Of a DNA stretch of 64,000 bases, positions 34,501 to 44,549 are shown in pieces. The notes beneath the pieces are model-generated. The model was not told the DNA's origin. It did no database searches and was given only the letters and a program-made list of their open reading frames with translations. Origin of the DNA: Lamellibrachia satsuma (Eukaryota > Annelida > Polychaeta > Sabellida > Siboglinidae); NCBI GenBank assembly GCA_033239005.1, contig BSQZ01000094.1, positions 898,622 to 962,621 on the forward strand, in the 5' to 3' direction. The first letter of the stretch is position 1. Each line of letters begins with the position of its first letter. Position numbers and translations under genes: made by a program.

Positions 34501-37500
34501 TGCCCCAAAGTTTGTGTAAACATTTGACGTAGATCACATAATTCAGGACATAGCAAACATGCTTAGTGTTGCTAACAATTATATGTAACTATGAACTCCT
34601 GTTGTTCCGAGTTAGGTAGTCTATATCAAACGTCAAATTTTTAAATGTGTTTAATGTACAAACCATTCCCCTGGTCCCCTGGACCCACCTACAGAATTTC
34701 AGTCTCATATATATAAAACTGACAGAGATATGAGGGAACAGACAGACAGAGTCACAATCTACTTTATAGCATAGAAGCCATATTGTGGAGTCTGGAGCTT
34801 GTTGTATCAATTGCACAGCTTACAAGGAGGTTGTTGTATCAATTGACACAGCTTACAAGGAGGTTGTTGTATCAATTGACACAGCTTAAAAGGAGGTTGT
34901 TGTATCAATTGCACAGCTTACAAGGAGGTTGTTGTATCAATTGACACAGATTACAAGGAGGTTGTTGTATCAATTGACACAGCTTAAAAGGAGGTTGTTG
35001 TATCAATTGCACAGCTTACAAGGAGGTTGTTGTATCAATTGACGCAGCTTACAAGGAGGTTGTTGTATCAATTGACACAGCTTACAAGGAGGTTGGTGTA
35101 TCAATTGACACGGGCTTACAAGGAGGTTGGTGTATCAATTCAGCAACAAGTCCATTAACCCATTATTGCTAAAAAATGTATTTATTATTATATGGGCTAA
35201 AAAATAACATCTCAACACTTTTAAGCTATAACATACTAGCGATTCATTCATCAATGTAAGTAATTATTTGGCGCGCATGCGTAACAGTTTTTATTGCACT
35301 GTGCAGGACAGCACATTACCAGCAGCAAGTACCCATGTAATAAAGAACATTTATGGGTGATACATTCCACCGCAGACTTTGCCTAAACCGAAAGTAAAGG
35401 TTTTACTGATGAACGTTAGAAAGTGAACATGGCATTTTGTAAACATCACCTGTGAAATGCTGAATGCTGAACCTGCGTTCTGGTTCAGAGAGGGTCAATG
35501 AAACGCTACACGATGGAAGACATCAAGAAACAGCTGATCTTGGACAGACGGACACTTGTGGCCTATGCCCTGCTGGCCGGTTGTGACTTCACAAGAGGGG
35601 TTCACGGGGTTGGGAAGGCTGCTGCCATGAAGTTATTGAAGAGTCTGTCTGAACGAGACATCTTAGAGAGGTAGGTGTTTTAAAGACTGTGACATCTTAG
35701 AGAGGTAGGTGTTTTAAAGACTGTCACATCTTAGAGAGGTAGGTGTTTTAAAGACTGTCACATCTTAGAGAGGTAGGTGTTTTAAAGACTGTCACATCTT
35801 GGAGAGGTAGGTGTTTTAAAGACTGTCACATCTTAGAGAGGTAGGTGTTTTAAAGACTGTCACATCTTAGAGAGGTACGTGTTTTAAAGACTGTCACATC
35901 TTAGAGAGGTAGGTGTTTTAAAGACTGTCACATCTTAGAGAGGTAGGTGTTTTAAAGACTGTCACATCTTAGAGAGGTAGGTGTTTTAAAGACTGTCACA
36001 TGAGCAGTTTGTTGGCCGAAACCTGTGATGAATCATGATCATTGCTCATGAACAATGCTTCCAGTCTGCACTTTGCAGTAATCAGACTCCACGATTGATA
36101 GGCTCTTTGTAAGATGTTTAATGCTTTGTCAGATAAAATAAACATCTGTCAGAATAGGGAGACTGTATTATATGAACATTTCCACTTTTCATTGTTGACA
36201 TTTGAAATCTGAGTTTGATATCAACAATAATAATAATACTAATGTGTGGTCTTTTGTTGTGCCTGGACCCACCTTGACAAGGTGCTCATGGCACGTGTTC
36301 CATTACCAGAGCATTATCAGATGGTTTGCCAGCAGCTAGTGCAGTACCAGTATGGCTGTTTTGTAGATGAAGACCATTGGCTCTGGTTTTTTTCCATTTC
36401 CCTGTTTGGGATATTTTACTTCCCTGATATAAACACCAGATGGAAGGCACCAACAGCTTTTAATTATCTTCCAAAACACCACCAACAGGAGGGCTAATGC
36501 ATATATTATAGGGAATTGTTAAATGTTGGTTGATACAAAAATTTAAGTTAATACACCAGGTTAATAATAATTTTGTCATATCACTAGCTGTCTTGAAACA
36601 GATTTGGTATAACTGATAATTAACATGTATTACCAGCTATTAATGTTTCAGTGTGTGGTTTTGTTTGGAAAAGAGTATTTATCTCTATATTGAGTGACTG
36701 ACATGTTGACAGGTTTCAAACATGGAGAAATAACCACCAACTGCAGATGCTAGAAACTTACAGAAATTTAAAGAAATCAGTACACTGTCGGATATGTGCT
36801 CATGAAGGTAGGGGTGTTTATTATGTATAATACACTATTTACAGTGTGTTAAACATTTTAGAATTTTTTTACAAATTACATGTCTTATACATGGTCCAGG
36901 ATTTGTCTACAATGAACACATTTCTATTGGTAATAATGTTTGCTTCCTTCTAATTATTTAGTTGATATCTTAAAAATTGTGCCACATCAACAAAATACTG
37001 TGCCCAAAATCTTGAACGAACTCCATCATCTGAGACAATATTATATACCCTTTTTATAAAATCCCAAGAAATTTTTTTCAAAACTGCATTTTGACCTGAA
37101 ATCCTCGGCAGCCCCTCGTTCTGATGGTGACTTTTGCATGTCCCTGTTCATGGTTTCATGCTAAATGATTGTAATTTGTTGCATTTCTGAGGATCCTTGA
37201 GGAATTGTGTACCATAGAAGTTTGGTTACTATTATTACTACTCACATGGTTTGTTTGCAGTTGTTTTTTAACACTTTTAATCTCACAACCTTATCCATCA
37301 ATTAATTAATTTCCAGGGTCACGAAAGTTACATAAGTCAGAGGGATGTGAACAATGTGATTTACCAAACTCGTGTACCAAACCCAATTCCAAGATTTGCA
37401 GTTGTGATTGGCACAAGAAGACGTCTGCATTTGAAGATCGTCGTTGTGAGTTGGATATTCGCGCTAAGGCAATGGAGACCACAAACTTCCCAGACCAGAG

Positions 37501-39510
37501 GGTGAGTTACAGAATGAGGTTGGATTGCCAAAAGGGTTTCGACAACACAAATTTAGTCATGTGCTGCCCTGCCACAGCTTTAGCCAATCATAATAAGTAC
37601 TTAATAATGATAATGATGTATACAGTGTGACATGTCACAACAACATGGTCTTGTTCTGTGTATGTTTCAAGCCAACATATATGTTGGCAAGTTATAAACT
37701 GGCATGTCAAGTTTCCATGTCAATGAATTCCAAGTCAAGTCACAAGACATGAAACATTTAAGCTGTCTACTCTTTCATATCGAGCTGTATCTACACAACA
37801 ACCACCCTACTTGGCTAGTCTCCTGCATCTTTCAAATATCCATAGGCAGCTCAGATCATCAATTTCGCAACTTATTGTGCCTAAAACAAAACTATCTTGG
37901 GCAAACATGCTTTCTCTGTCGTTGTGCCATGAGTCTGGAATGAACTCCCCATCACTTTGGAAACATCTGAAACTATAGCTATTTTCTGAAAAAAAAACTC
38001 AATACATATTCCATATTGCATTTCTACCATAAATCTTCGGTTGTCCCTCATTCTGATAATGACTTGCGTGTCCCTCCCTGTTCATGATTATGTTTAATGA
38101 TTCTGTTTTGTTGCGCCTCTGAGCTCAGGTTCCTGAGGATAGGTGCCATAGAAGTTAATTATTATTAATTATTATTAGTAGTAGCAGCAGCATGAATAAT
38201 AATCGCTGCTTTCATTTTCACAGTAACCCTAACATTAGTCAGAGTTAAGATGATAAATAAATAGAGACATAATTTCTTCCAACCGATACATGTTTAATTG
38301 TTACCAACCAAAACCTACTACTAGCATCTGCAACATCCTCCTGTTGATACACTTAATAAGGGATAGTTACATATACAGTGTATTAGTAGATCTTTATATT
38401 TAATCCTTCTACACAATTTATTTGATCTTCTGTACAATATACTTGATCTTAACATTAATCTCTGCTTAGAAGAGATGCTGTTGGTTGTATATACTGTATA
38501 TTTACGTTAGTGTGTACAGACCAGGTCAGGTTAATGTTTTCCAGAAACCTGACTGGCAAAATACAAACAAAGCAGTCAGTACTAGACCCTACACATGCCT
38601 TTATAGACACTGTGCTGGGTGTTACTTTCTCACCGATGTGTTTGGATGCCCTCAGGTAATCGATGCCTTCCTGGAGCCTGCTGAGTTGAGGAAATTCTCA
38701 GACGAAGACAAGCTGCAGTGGCACCGTCCTAACATTGCTGCGATTAAGGTGAATAGATATGACCTAACCTGTGAAAGCGATGTAGTGTCACCTTGTCCAT
38801 GTATCGAGTGGTATGGTGCTTTATGATTCCCAGTGAACAAGTGAGGTTACAACATATTTTGTATTTAAGATTTGTGTACCAGGTAATATTTAGTTTGCTG
38901 ACTGCTTTGGATTATGTATTCATATCATATAGTACCATAAGCAAATGGGAATTTTTGAAATAAATACCTGTGACTATTGTATGTTTCTTTTAAATTTCCA
39001 CCTCTGGATTGAATAATCAAAATCCATGGCATGCCATAACACAAGATACGTGAGAAATACTGATATGGTTTGTTTGGTAAATTGGTTTTTATAAATCATA
39101 CCATATAATCAAAAGTTATGTTTTGTGTGACATGACTCATTACCATGGTTACTGTTATTTTTTCCACCACAGGAGGTGTTGTACTGGTCGTCAGCCAGAA
39201 CAAAGAAGCATGTGCTGCCAATGGTGACTGCCTATGACATGGCAGATATATTGAAGAATGGTGATGCAGCGAAGGACAGGATTCAACCTGATTGGTTTGC
39301 TTTCAAATTGTTTCATCATGCATCCTAATTTAATTTGGAGAATCTTTTTTAATAATAATAACACTTTTATCTGCATAGTGCCATATCTCCTGAATATAAA
39401 TTCTGTTCAAATGTGCTTAAAATACAACATTTAAAAAAGGATTATATCTATGTCATAGTCATGCTTACATAGTAAGCATATTAGATAAGAAATATGTAAT
39501 ATGTATAAAT

Positions 39511-39583
<73 letters not shown>

Positions 39584-40601
39584 TGTTAATAATATTAATC
39601 TTAGATATTTGTTTTATGTTTATGTAGTTAGTATCATCTGTTAGAGAGATCCACAAACAAGTATACGGCCATGACATTGTAAAAAGTAAACATAATTTGT
39701 TTTTCTGTGCAGATGTGGTCTTAATTTTTAGCCATCCATAAACACATACATATTTCAGTAATATACCTCTCATATCATAACATGTAATCCTACATTGTGC
39801 AGCCTACACACCAGTTCAATGTTATAATAAATTCTGCTTCAGATCTAATGTGAATGTGTACCGTACTATTGTGCACACTAGTCTTGATTTGCATCTATCT
39901 TGAATAATTCTGTGGATGAAAAAATACATAAGAGTTATTAGTTAAGACATTTTGTTGTAACACTTTTAGCGTGCTGAAAATGGTGACAGAGAATGGCGCG
40001 AAGAAACTAGTTGTGAAGTGGCACTTCATTGGTGTGTATTTAGTGTTGTATGTATGCACAAGAAGAAGTACATTATACACATTTTTGCAGCATGTCTATA
40101 GCCAGATGGATTACATAAAAAATTTTTTAATTTCTTTCCAGTGTTTTAGCAACTGTCATTTGATTCTCATATCCAATAAGCTATCACGAACACTGGGGAG
40201 ATATTAATGATATTTATTTTTGTTTATATCATTTACTGTGAGAACATTTCTTAATGTTTCAAGTAGGGGTCAATAAATAACTAGGACATTTATTTTAAAG
40301 ACGTTTATCCATACAAAATGGACCTACACTATCAGCTGCAGGTATACAGATCTGTTTGTGGAATGTTTCAGCTGATTTCAGTGATGACTTGGTAACAACT
40401 GAAGACCGTGAACTGTTTGCGAAATGTTTTCCAAGTTGCCTTCAAACATTCTTGACAGAGGAGCAGAGAAAATCAAAATCTAAAGTTTCTCGAGGTTAGT
40501 TTGTGCTCATTAATCAGTCTAAATATAAGCTAGATGGATGGAGAATGTGTACACAGTCACACACCTAAAGCATGCACATACACGCACTGGCACACACACA
40601 C

Positions 40602-40656
<55 letters not shown>

Positions 40657-40694
40657 TGAATGCATGCACGAATGCACGCATTCACACACACGCA

Positions 40695-40726
<32 letters not shown>

Positions 40727-43384
40727 CACACACACACATTTGACAAGATTGCCATCCAAGGCAAGGGCCCAGATGGCAAGTGTCCAACATTTTTAATCTA
40801 TGTGTAATCTGCCCTCCTGAGATATGTGTCAACCTTGTTTTTAAACATATTCACGCTGCTAACTGTTACACAATCTGTAGATAATTTGTTCCATTCATTG
40901 ATTGTCCTCTGTGAGAACGAGTACTTACTGATGTCCAATCTACATTGATCCTTTACTAATTTTACCTCATGTTCTCTAGTTCTGCTATCCTTCTTCCAAT
41001 CTACACTGATTCTTTACTAACGCTACCACATGTCCTCAAGTTCTATTATCTTTTTTGAATGAGATAAAAAAAATTCTATCAATATTTTCATACCCATTCA
41101 ATATCTTAAAACCTTCAATTTTATCTCCTCATAACCGCCTTGTCTCTAGAGTTGTTATACCACATTCTTTCAGTCGTTCTTCAGAACTAAGGTCTCTAAG
41201 TTCTGGAATCATTTTAGTTGCTCTCCTCTGTATTCTTACAAGCGTATCTATATCCTTCTTAGGATAGGTCTCCAAGCTTGTATACAGTACTCTAAATGAG
41301 GCCTAACCATTGCTTTATACAGAGTTATAATTAGCTTTTCTCCTTGTATGTTATATTTCTCCTAATCAACCCAAGAATTTGATTACCCTTTGAAGCTGCA
41401 ATACCACACTGCTCTGAAACGTTCGTATCAGTGCTTATTGTAACTCCTAAGTCCTTTTCTTTTACAGTAGTACCCAGAACAGTATCTCCCATTTTATAGT
41501 TTACATTTAAGTTCCTATGTCCTGTATGTAGCCATTTACATTTCCAAAAAAATTAACAACATCTGCCATTTCTCAGACCATTTCACTAATCTGTCTAGAT
41601 CGTTTTGTAAATGTTGTTTACCATCATCAGTATTAACCCTTCTAAACACTTTTGTGTCATCCGTACATTTCAGTACGTTGCTTGTTATATTATCATCCAA
41701 GTTATTGATATATATTAAGAATAATAAAGGTTTTAATACTGATCCCTGTGGTACCCCACTCAAAACTTATTTCTAGTTTGAAACTTCTCCATCTACTACA
41801 ACTCGTTGTTTTTTGTCAGTCAGCCATTGTTCTATCCAGTCAATTAAGCCTCCAATAGCATGGGTTTTTAATTTAAGTAGTAGTCTTTGATGTGGCACTT
41901 TGTCAAAAGCTGTCTGAAAATCTAAGTAGATAATATCTACTGGCGATCCCTTGTCTATCCACTTAGTGATTTCTTCCAAAAAAACATAACATATTTGTTA
42001 AGCATGACTTCACTTTTAGGAATCCATGTTGAGATGGATTTAATAATTTATGCCTAACAAGGAAGTCCACCATATGGTCTTTGATTAACCTTTCTAATGT
42101 TAAACTCACTGGTCTGTAACTGTTTCTGATGTTAAATTCACTGGTCTGTACCTGACTTATTTCGCTAACCCTTTTAAATAATGGTACGATGCTTGCTTCT
42201 TTCCATTCAACAGGAACCACTCCCTCTTTTAATGACAAGTTGAACACTCTTGCAAGTGGTAAAAGCTCTTGCCATCATTTTTATGTTACATGCTAATTTT
42301 TTTTCATAGCTTCTTTTAGACTGTCTAATTTCATTAAATTTTTCATTAAATGCCTCTTTATAATTTGTGTAGTCTTCATCCTTTCTGGTATGCCTATAAA
42401 CCCTCCACATAGTCTGCAAGTGTTTTTTCTAGACCGTTTTCCTTTTTTCAATGGAACAAATTTATCAATGATACTCACAATTTTTTATTTTAGAATATTT
42501 CAACATTCAATTGCGGTCTTATTCATCACCATATTATTCCAATCTAGCTTTGCTAAGTATTTTCTCATATATTTATATTTACCCTTGTGGAAGTTTCTCC
42601 TGTTTTTTTATATGTACTTTCTGATTTTACTTTGATGTCAAAATGTATTTGATTATGATCACTGTTACCCAATGGCTCATGTATTTTGACATTGTCCACT
42701 AATTCATGTTGTGAAGACAAAACTAAATCTAATACATTCTCTCCCCTGGTTGGTTTTAGCACATGTTGAATAAGGAAGCTATCCTGATTTAAAAGTAGAA
42801 ACTGTTGGTCCTCACCCCCTGTACTCTCTGGAGATTTCCATTGTATGTGTCCTTGGTTAAAATCTCCCATTAAGATACATTCCCCTTTACTCACTTCCTT
42901 TATAGCATTTTGTAATTTTCTGTTATCCTCTTTGTTTATGTTTGGACTTTGGTAAACTAATCCAATAGTCCTGTAACTATGTTGCACCAAACAGCTTCAT
43001 CGCAGTCTGCTTCCCTTTCTAATTTTATTTCATAAGCCTGAATAGATTCTTTAATATATAAAATAACTCCCCCACCCCTTCTTCCTATTCGATCTCTCCT
43101 AAACATTACGTATCCACCACCACCACCACCACCACCGCACAGACATGTACGCACACACGGACACACAAAATCAAACACATTAATTGTTTTATTATTTAAT
43201 TGGTTTCTGTCAACCTCACTGTACTGTGGAAATCTTTTTTTTGTACCTAAACTAACCGATCGTCTTATTGATATATATAGGAAGCATCAAGAGGAAACGG
43301 AAGATGGAAGAGGTCGGACAGCAAGAACAAGGAGGCTTAAAACAGTCTTTAATGCAAGACTTCTTTAAACAAAAGAAAGTATAA
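25435..43384 (+). CDS. GEN1: Holliday junction/5'-flap endonuclease GEN1, 12 exons, 488 aa
   Basis: Structure-specific XPG/FEN1-family nuclease that resolves Holliday junctions and cuts flaps in the nucleus. Exons: 25435-25577, 25971-26151, 30287-30376, 34134-34220, 35489-35670, 36713-36807, 37317-37501, 38656-38748, 39173-39294, 39970-40031, 40372-40494, 43281-43384. They sum to 1467 nt with continuous frame and GT..AG introns. The start MGVNDLW is the GEN1 hallmark. Expected metal ligands are all visible: Asp30, Glu69, Glu126, Glu128 (GEGEA), Asp147, Asp149 (TEDSDALL) and Asp200 (AGCDF), followed by the helix-hairpin-helix GVHGVGK (204-210). Next come a Cys cluster ending CSCDWHK (about 253-292), a chromodomain-like segment with VVKWHF (about 390-450), KRKRK (458-462) and QSLMQDFF (476-483). 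Human GEN1 is about 908 residues; the long disordered tail is absent here. The exon 2 end is the weakest border. Confidence 0.9.
25971..26151 (+). CDS. GEN1: GEN1 exon 2
   Basis: Acceptor TTCTTGTAG|GAGC. Encodes [18 protein letters not shown] with catalytic Glu69. I end it at CTG|GTCAAT (26152) because this gives a phase-0 join to exon 3 and a spacing close to the family's. A stronger-looking donor at 26135 (CAG|GTGACA) would leave the wrong phase, unless a small exon for the missing helix (human RSHFKSVLRE region) lies in intron 2. Confidence 0.7.
26735..27389 (+). repeat. 87-bp minisatellite of the exon 3 acceptor region, left part (about 7.5 copies)
   Basis: Unit starts at 26781, 26868, 26955, 27042, 27129, 27216 and 27303. 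Each has 41 bases of intron ending TTCCAG or TTGCAG, then the first 46 bases of GEN1 exon 3 (CTGTCAGCTACTGAAGGCCC...GAGAGTG), then the next unit. It is interrupted at 27389 by a Penelope-like element and resumes at 29724. Confidence 0.93.
27390..29690 (-). mobile_element. Penelope-like element (RT + GIY-YIG), interrupted
   Basis: Minus strand: [11 protein letters not shown] (about 29463-29495), the motif before the RT MGSP block. After a nested insertion come [11 protein letters not shown] and the RT catalytic motif YVDD (about 28205-28215), then a 276-codon frame (28270-27440) ending in a GIY-YIG-type nuclease region ([25 protein letters not shown], about 27550-27645). RT plus GIY-YIG in this order is diagnostic of Penelope-like elements. 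The ends form an imperfect inverted repeat (27390-27460 versus 29605-29678, sharing CTCAAGAAACTTAGTGTTC). The N-terminal RT and about 20 residues at the nested insertion are missing, so it is not active. Confidence 0.82.
28256..29468. mobile_element. nonautonomous TIR element nested in the Penelope-like element
   Basis: The left end CAGGGCTGGGTCCAATTAC and the reverse complement of the right end (AGCTGGTTCCAATTATGTAAC) are inverted repeats. Both ends continue into (TCAATTACAATTAC)-type tracts (28285-28395, 29330-29455). It has no coding capacity. The CAG...CTG ends resemble hAT. No clean target duplication; about 60 bp of host RT sequence is lost at the site. Confidence 0.6.
29724..30333 (+). 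repeat. 87-bp minisatellite of the exon 3 acceptor region, right part (7 copies)
   Basis: Units start at 29724, 29811, 29898, 29985, 30072, 30159 and 30246. The last one runs into the genuine exon 3 (30287). Three units have GGTGAGC instead of GGTGTGC (29790, 29964, 30225), creating a consensus-like donor 25 bases after their acceptor. If joined exonically the unit contains an in-frame TGA in its intron part, so it cannot be read through as protein. Confidence 0.95.
30287..30376 (+). CDS. GEN1: GEN1 exon 3
   Basis: Acceptor TTGTTCCAG|TGC, donor AAA|GTGAGT, 30 codons, phase 0 at both ends. Encodes [11 protein letters not shown] and GEGEA with catalytic Glu126 and Glu128. It is the only copy of the array followed by the rest of the exon and a true donor. 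Confidence 0.92.
31464..33040 (+). pseudogene. decayed element-borne protein with EAD..DTD and Cys-rich C-terminal motifs
   Basis: Pieces in shifting frames: [10 protein letters not shown] and [11 protein letters not shown] (31660-31805), [16 protein letters not shown] (31935-31980), a NWQSFFRV segment (32240-32275), HEEADTRI (32406-32430), [12 protein letters not shown] (32480-32515), then YQGGHIWGE and a C-terminus [24 protein letters not shown] (32925-33000). This matches the layout of a multi-copy uncharacterised protein I recall from cnidarian, mollusc and fish genomes. EAD/DTD spacing hints at a PIN/XPG-like nuclease fold (inference). Several stops and shifts; a 12-bp array (31800-31890) interrupts it. 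Confidence 0.65.
31800..31890. repeat. 12-bp tandem repeat, about 7 copies
   Basis: GAATAGCTGAAT units inside the decayed element ORF, directly after the codons for the DQTHE segment. Confidence 0.9.
34134..34220 (+). CDS. GEN1: GEN1 exon 4
   Basis: Acceptor GTGTTGCAG|CTG, donor AAG|GTAAGG, 29 codons, phase 0. Encodes [17 protein letters not shown] with catalytic Asp147 and Asp149. Confidence 0.93.
34795..35150. repeat. 33-bp minisatellite in GEN1 intron 4, about 11 copies
   Basis: Units of GTTGTTGTATCAATTG(AC)ACAG with CTTACAAGGAG. Small variants (CTTAAAAGG, GATTACAAGG, GGTGTATC). Not exon-derived as far as I can see. Confidence 0.95.
35489..35670 (+). CDS. GEN1: GEN1 exon 5
   Basis: Acceptor TGGTTCAG|AGAGGG, donor GAGAG|GTAGGT. 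Encodes [18 protein letters not shown] with catalytic Asp200, and the helix-hairpin-helix [14 protein letters not shown]. Ends in phase 2. Its last 13 bases and donor are the seed of the array that follows. Confidence 0.93.
35658..36000 (+). repeat. 34-bp minisatellite of the exon 5 donor region, 10 copies
   Basis: Unit: last 13 bases of exon 5 (ACATCTTAGAGAG) plus 21 bases of intron (GTAGGTGTTTTAAAGACTGTC). Donor GTs at 35671, 35705, 35739, 35773, 35807, 35841, 35875, 35909, 35943 and 35977. Nine units have GTAGGT and one GTACGT (35875). Only the first follows the intact exon; using any later one adds an in-frame TAG. Confidence 0.96.
36713..36807 (+). CDS. GEN1: GEN1 exon 6
   Basis: Acceptor GTTGACAG|GTTTC, donor GAAG|GTAGGG. 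Encodes FQTWRNNH...HCRICAHE, the start of the Cys-containing region after the nuclease core (CSVCSH in human). Confidence 0.9.
36990..37250 (+). mobile_element. LINE 3'-end fragment in GEN1 intron 6
   Basis: Matches 37930-38190 in intron 7: CATTTTGACCTGAAATCCTCGG.., CTCGTTCTGATGGTGACTT and a 3' end CCATAGAAGTT followed by ATTATTACTA. The shared 3' terminus with an ATT-type tail suggests an L2/CR1-type LINE. Confidence 0.6.
37317..37501 (+). CDS. GEN1: GEN1 exon 7
   Basis: Acceptor AATTTCCAG|GGTC, donor AGG|GTGAGT, ends phase 0. Encodes [20 protein letters not shown]: a Cys cluster corresponding to the human CRLCKSDKYC..CCPCEWH segment. Confidence 0.93.
37545..37755. repeat. dispersed repeat shared with 58550-58770
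   Basis: Both contain AATCA(T/C)AATAAGTACT, CACAACAACGTGGTCT or CACAACAACATGGTCT, AACTGGCA(T/A)GTCAAGT and GAATTCCAAGTCAAGTCACAAG in the same order. Probably a short nonautonomous element; ends not defined. Confidence 0.65.
37756..38190 (+). mobile_element. LINE 3' fragment (RT C-terminus) in GEN1 intron 7
   Basis: Frameshifted frame reads [18 protein letters not shown] after a PKTKLS-like stretch, typical of the C-terminus of L2/CR1-type RT proteins (W-N-x-L-P ... F-K-x-x-L). It ends with CCATAGAAGTTAATTATTATT and is related to 36990-37250. Confidence 0.65.
38656..38748 (+). CDS. GEN1: GEN1 exon 8
   Basis: Acceptor GCCCTCAG|GTA, donor AAG|GTGAAT, 31 codons, phase 0. Encodes [14 protein letters not shown] and LQWHRPN, matching the VIQEFLLNKDKL and YQRPD region of the human protein. 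Confidence 0.92.
39173..39294 (+). CDS. GEN1: GEN1 exon 9
   Basis: Acceptor TCCACCACAG|GAG, donor ATTG|GTTTGC. Encodes [15 protein letters not shown] ... RIQPD, leading into the chromodomain-like segment (YDMIERKL ... LQPIRIVK in human). Confidence 0.88.
39523..39580. repeat. (TA)n in GEN1 intron 9
   Basis: Uninterrupted TA dinucleotide tract of about 29 repeats. Confidence 0.98.
39970..40031 (+). CDS. GEN1: GEN1 exon 10
   Basis: Acceptor CACTTTTAG|CGTG, donor ATTG|GTGTGT. Encodes [20 protein letters not shown]: first strands of the chromodomain-like fold with its conserved Trp. Confidence 0.88.
40372..40494 (+). CDS. GEN1: GEN1 exon 11
   Basis: Acceptor ATGTTTCAG|CTGA, donor CGAG|GTTAGT. 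Encodes [13 protein letters not shown], the chromodomain C-terminal helix (TIEEESLFEAAYP in human), then a Lys-rich linker. Confidence 0.9.
40560..40740. repeat. (CA)n/(CGCA)n microsatellite in GEN1 intron 11
   Basis: Alternating CACA and CGCACGCA runs with an ACGAATGCA core. The open frames here (Cys/Val or His/Thr) are artefacts of the dinucleotide. Confidence 0.97.
40745..43180 (-). mobile_element. CR1-like LINE in GEN1 intron 11, 5'-truncated and decayed
   Basis: Minus strand from 43180: EEP endonuclease pieces ([20 protein letters not shown], then [14 protein letters not shown] and [12 protein letters not shown], 42990-42630), then RT blocks YRPVSLT and [10 protein letters not shown] (42000-42130), [15 protein letters not shown] (41870-41930), [20 protein letters not shown] and CTDDTKVF (41640-41765; FADD is altered to CTDD). 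The 3' UTR reaches about 40745. Frames are broken between blocks. This is the fullest copy of the family also found at 3564 and 10931. Confidence 0.85.
43281..43384 (+). CDS. GEN1: GEN1 exon 12 with stop codon
   Basis: Acceptor ATATATATAG|GAAGC. Encodes [20 protein letters not shown] then [13 protein letters not shown] and TAA (43382-43384). KRKRK is a likely nuclear-localisation patch. Q-x-x-M-x-x-F-F followed by basic residues is a PCNA-interacting (PIP) motif by consensus. Confidence 0.85.
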
Positions 43385-43457
43385 TCTCATTGCTGTGTGT
43401 AAGATGATTTAACACAAAACAAAAGTCATGGTTTGGGGCTTTGCACCTAAAATAGAT

Positions 43458-43463
43458 AATAAA
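43458..43463 (+). promoter_or_regulatory. GEN1 poly(A) signal
   Basis: AATAAA 74 bases after the GEN1 stop codon. Confidence 0.55.
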
Positions 43464-43469
43464 AACTAA

Positions 43470-44461
43470 CCATATGCAATTAAAATCAAGAATATCACGT
43501 CACTGATTTACTCAGAATGTGTTCTAAAAGTGGGAGATTCCGATCATTTCTCCAGTTGACTGAGGGTTGACATGTTAACCTGCAAGATTGGTAAGTGTGT
43601 GCAGTGTTCTATGAAAATTGGGTAACCTAGACTATTGTGACGTATGAAGGGAGGCCAGCATACACAGAATCAATGCACCATCTCAAACAAACATGTTATT
43701 TTGCCAGAAAGAGGACTAGTTTAGTAAACAGGCCAAAATTTATTACATAAGCTGAGTTCGGACGCAAACGGCATATCCATATCGTATTGGTAAATTTAGG
43801 AATAGGTGGATATAAATATTGCGTCATTTCGGTGAATTTGGTTAGACTTCTGATACTCGTGAAGGCGCAGCCCATGAAACTAAGATGCTGTGTGTTCAAC
43901 AAGATTTTCCTAGTAAACCTCTTGCATGATAGTCTTGAATGTAGTTACAAGTGGTTATGTTTCAGTAACCCTTAAAGGTGCGTAGGCCCAGAACCTTGAC
44001 TTTTGTTTCCCTTTAAACATCTCATTGGCTGTTACTGAAATAACCGTCTGGTTGTTGACAGCTGTCACTTATCTCATTGCGTGAGCCTTGCAATCACTGT
44101 GGAAAGAGCAAAGCACGTAGTACAGTAAGTAAACCTCTACAATTTTTAGCAGCCATTTGACCATTGTCATCCCTGATTGGGGCTAATTCTATGTACAGTG
44201 GGTCATCGTAAATTTAATAGTAAGGAATATTGAATAACCAAAGCTACAATTCTTTCCTTAGGCAGAAGCACCAGAATTATAATCGGTATTTGTGGTTTGG
44301 TGTATACATATTTTGTATGTGTATTGTCGATGCTAGTTATAACAGATGACTATTACAACTGAATGTTCATTATATGAATTAATGAATGTTGTCTGGATGA
44401 TTTTGAAAGAAGTCACAGAGTATTTTGTACTGCATGTATACAATTTATTTGACCACTTTGT

Positions 44462-44549
<88 letters not shown>

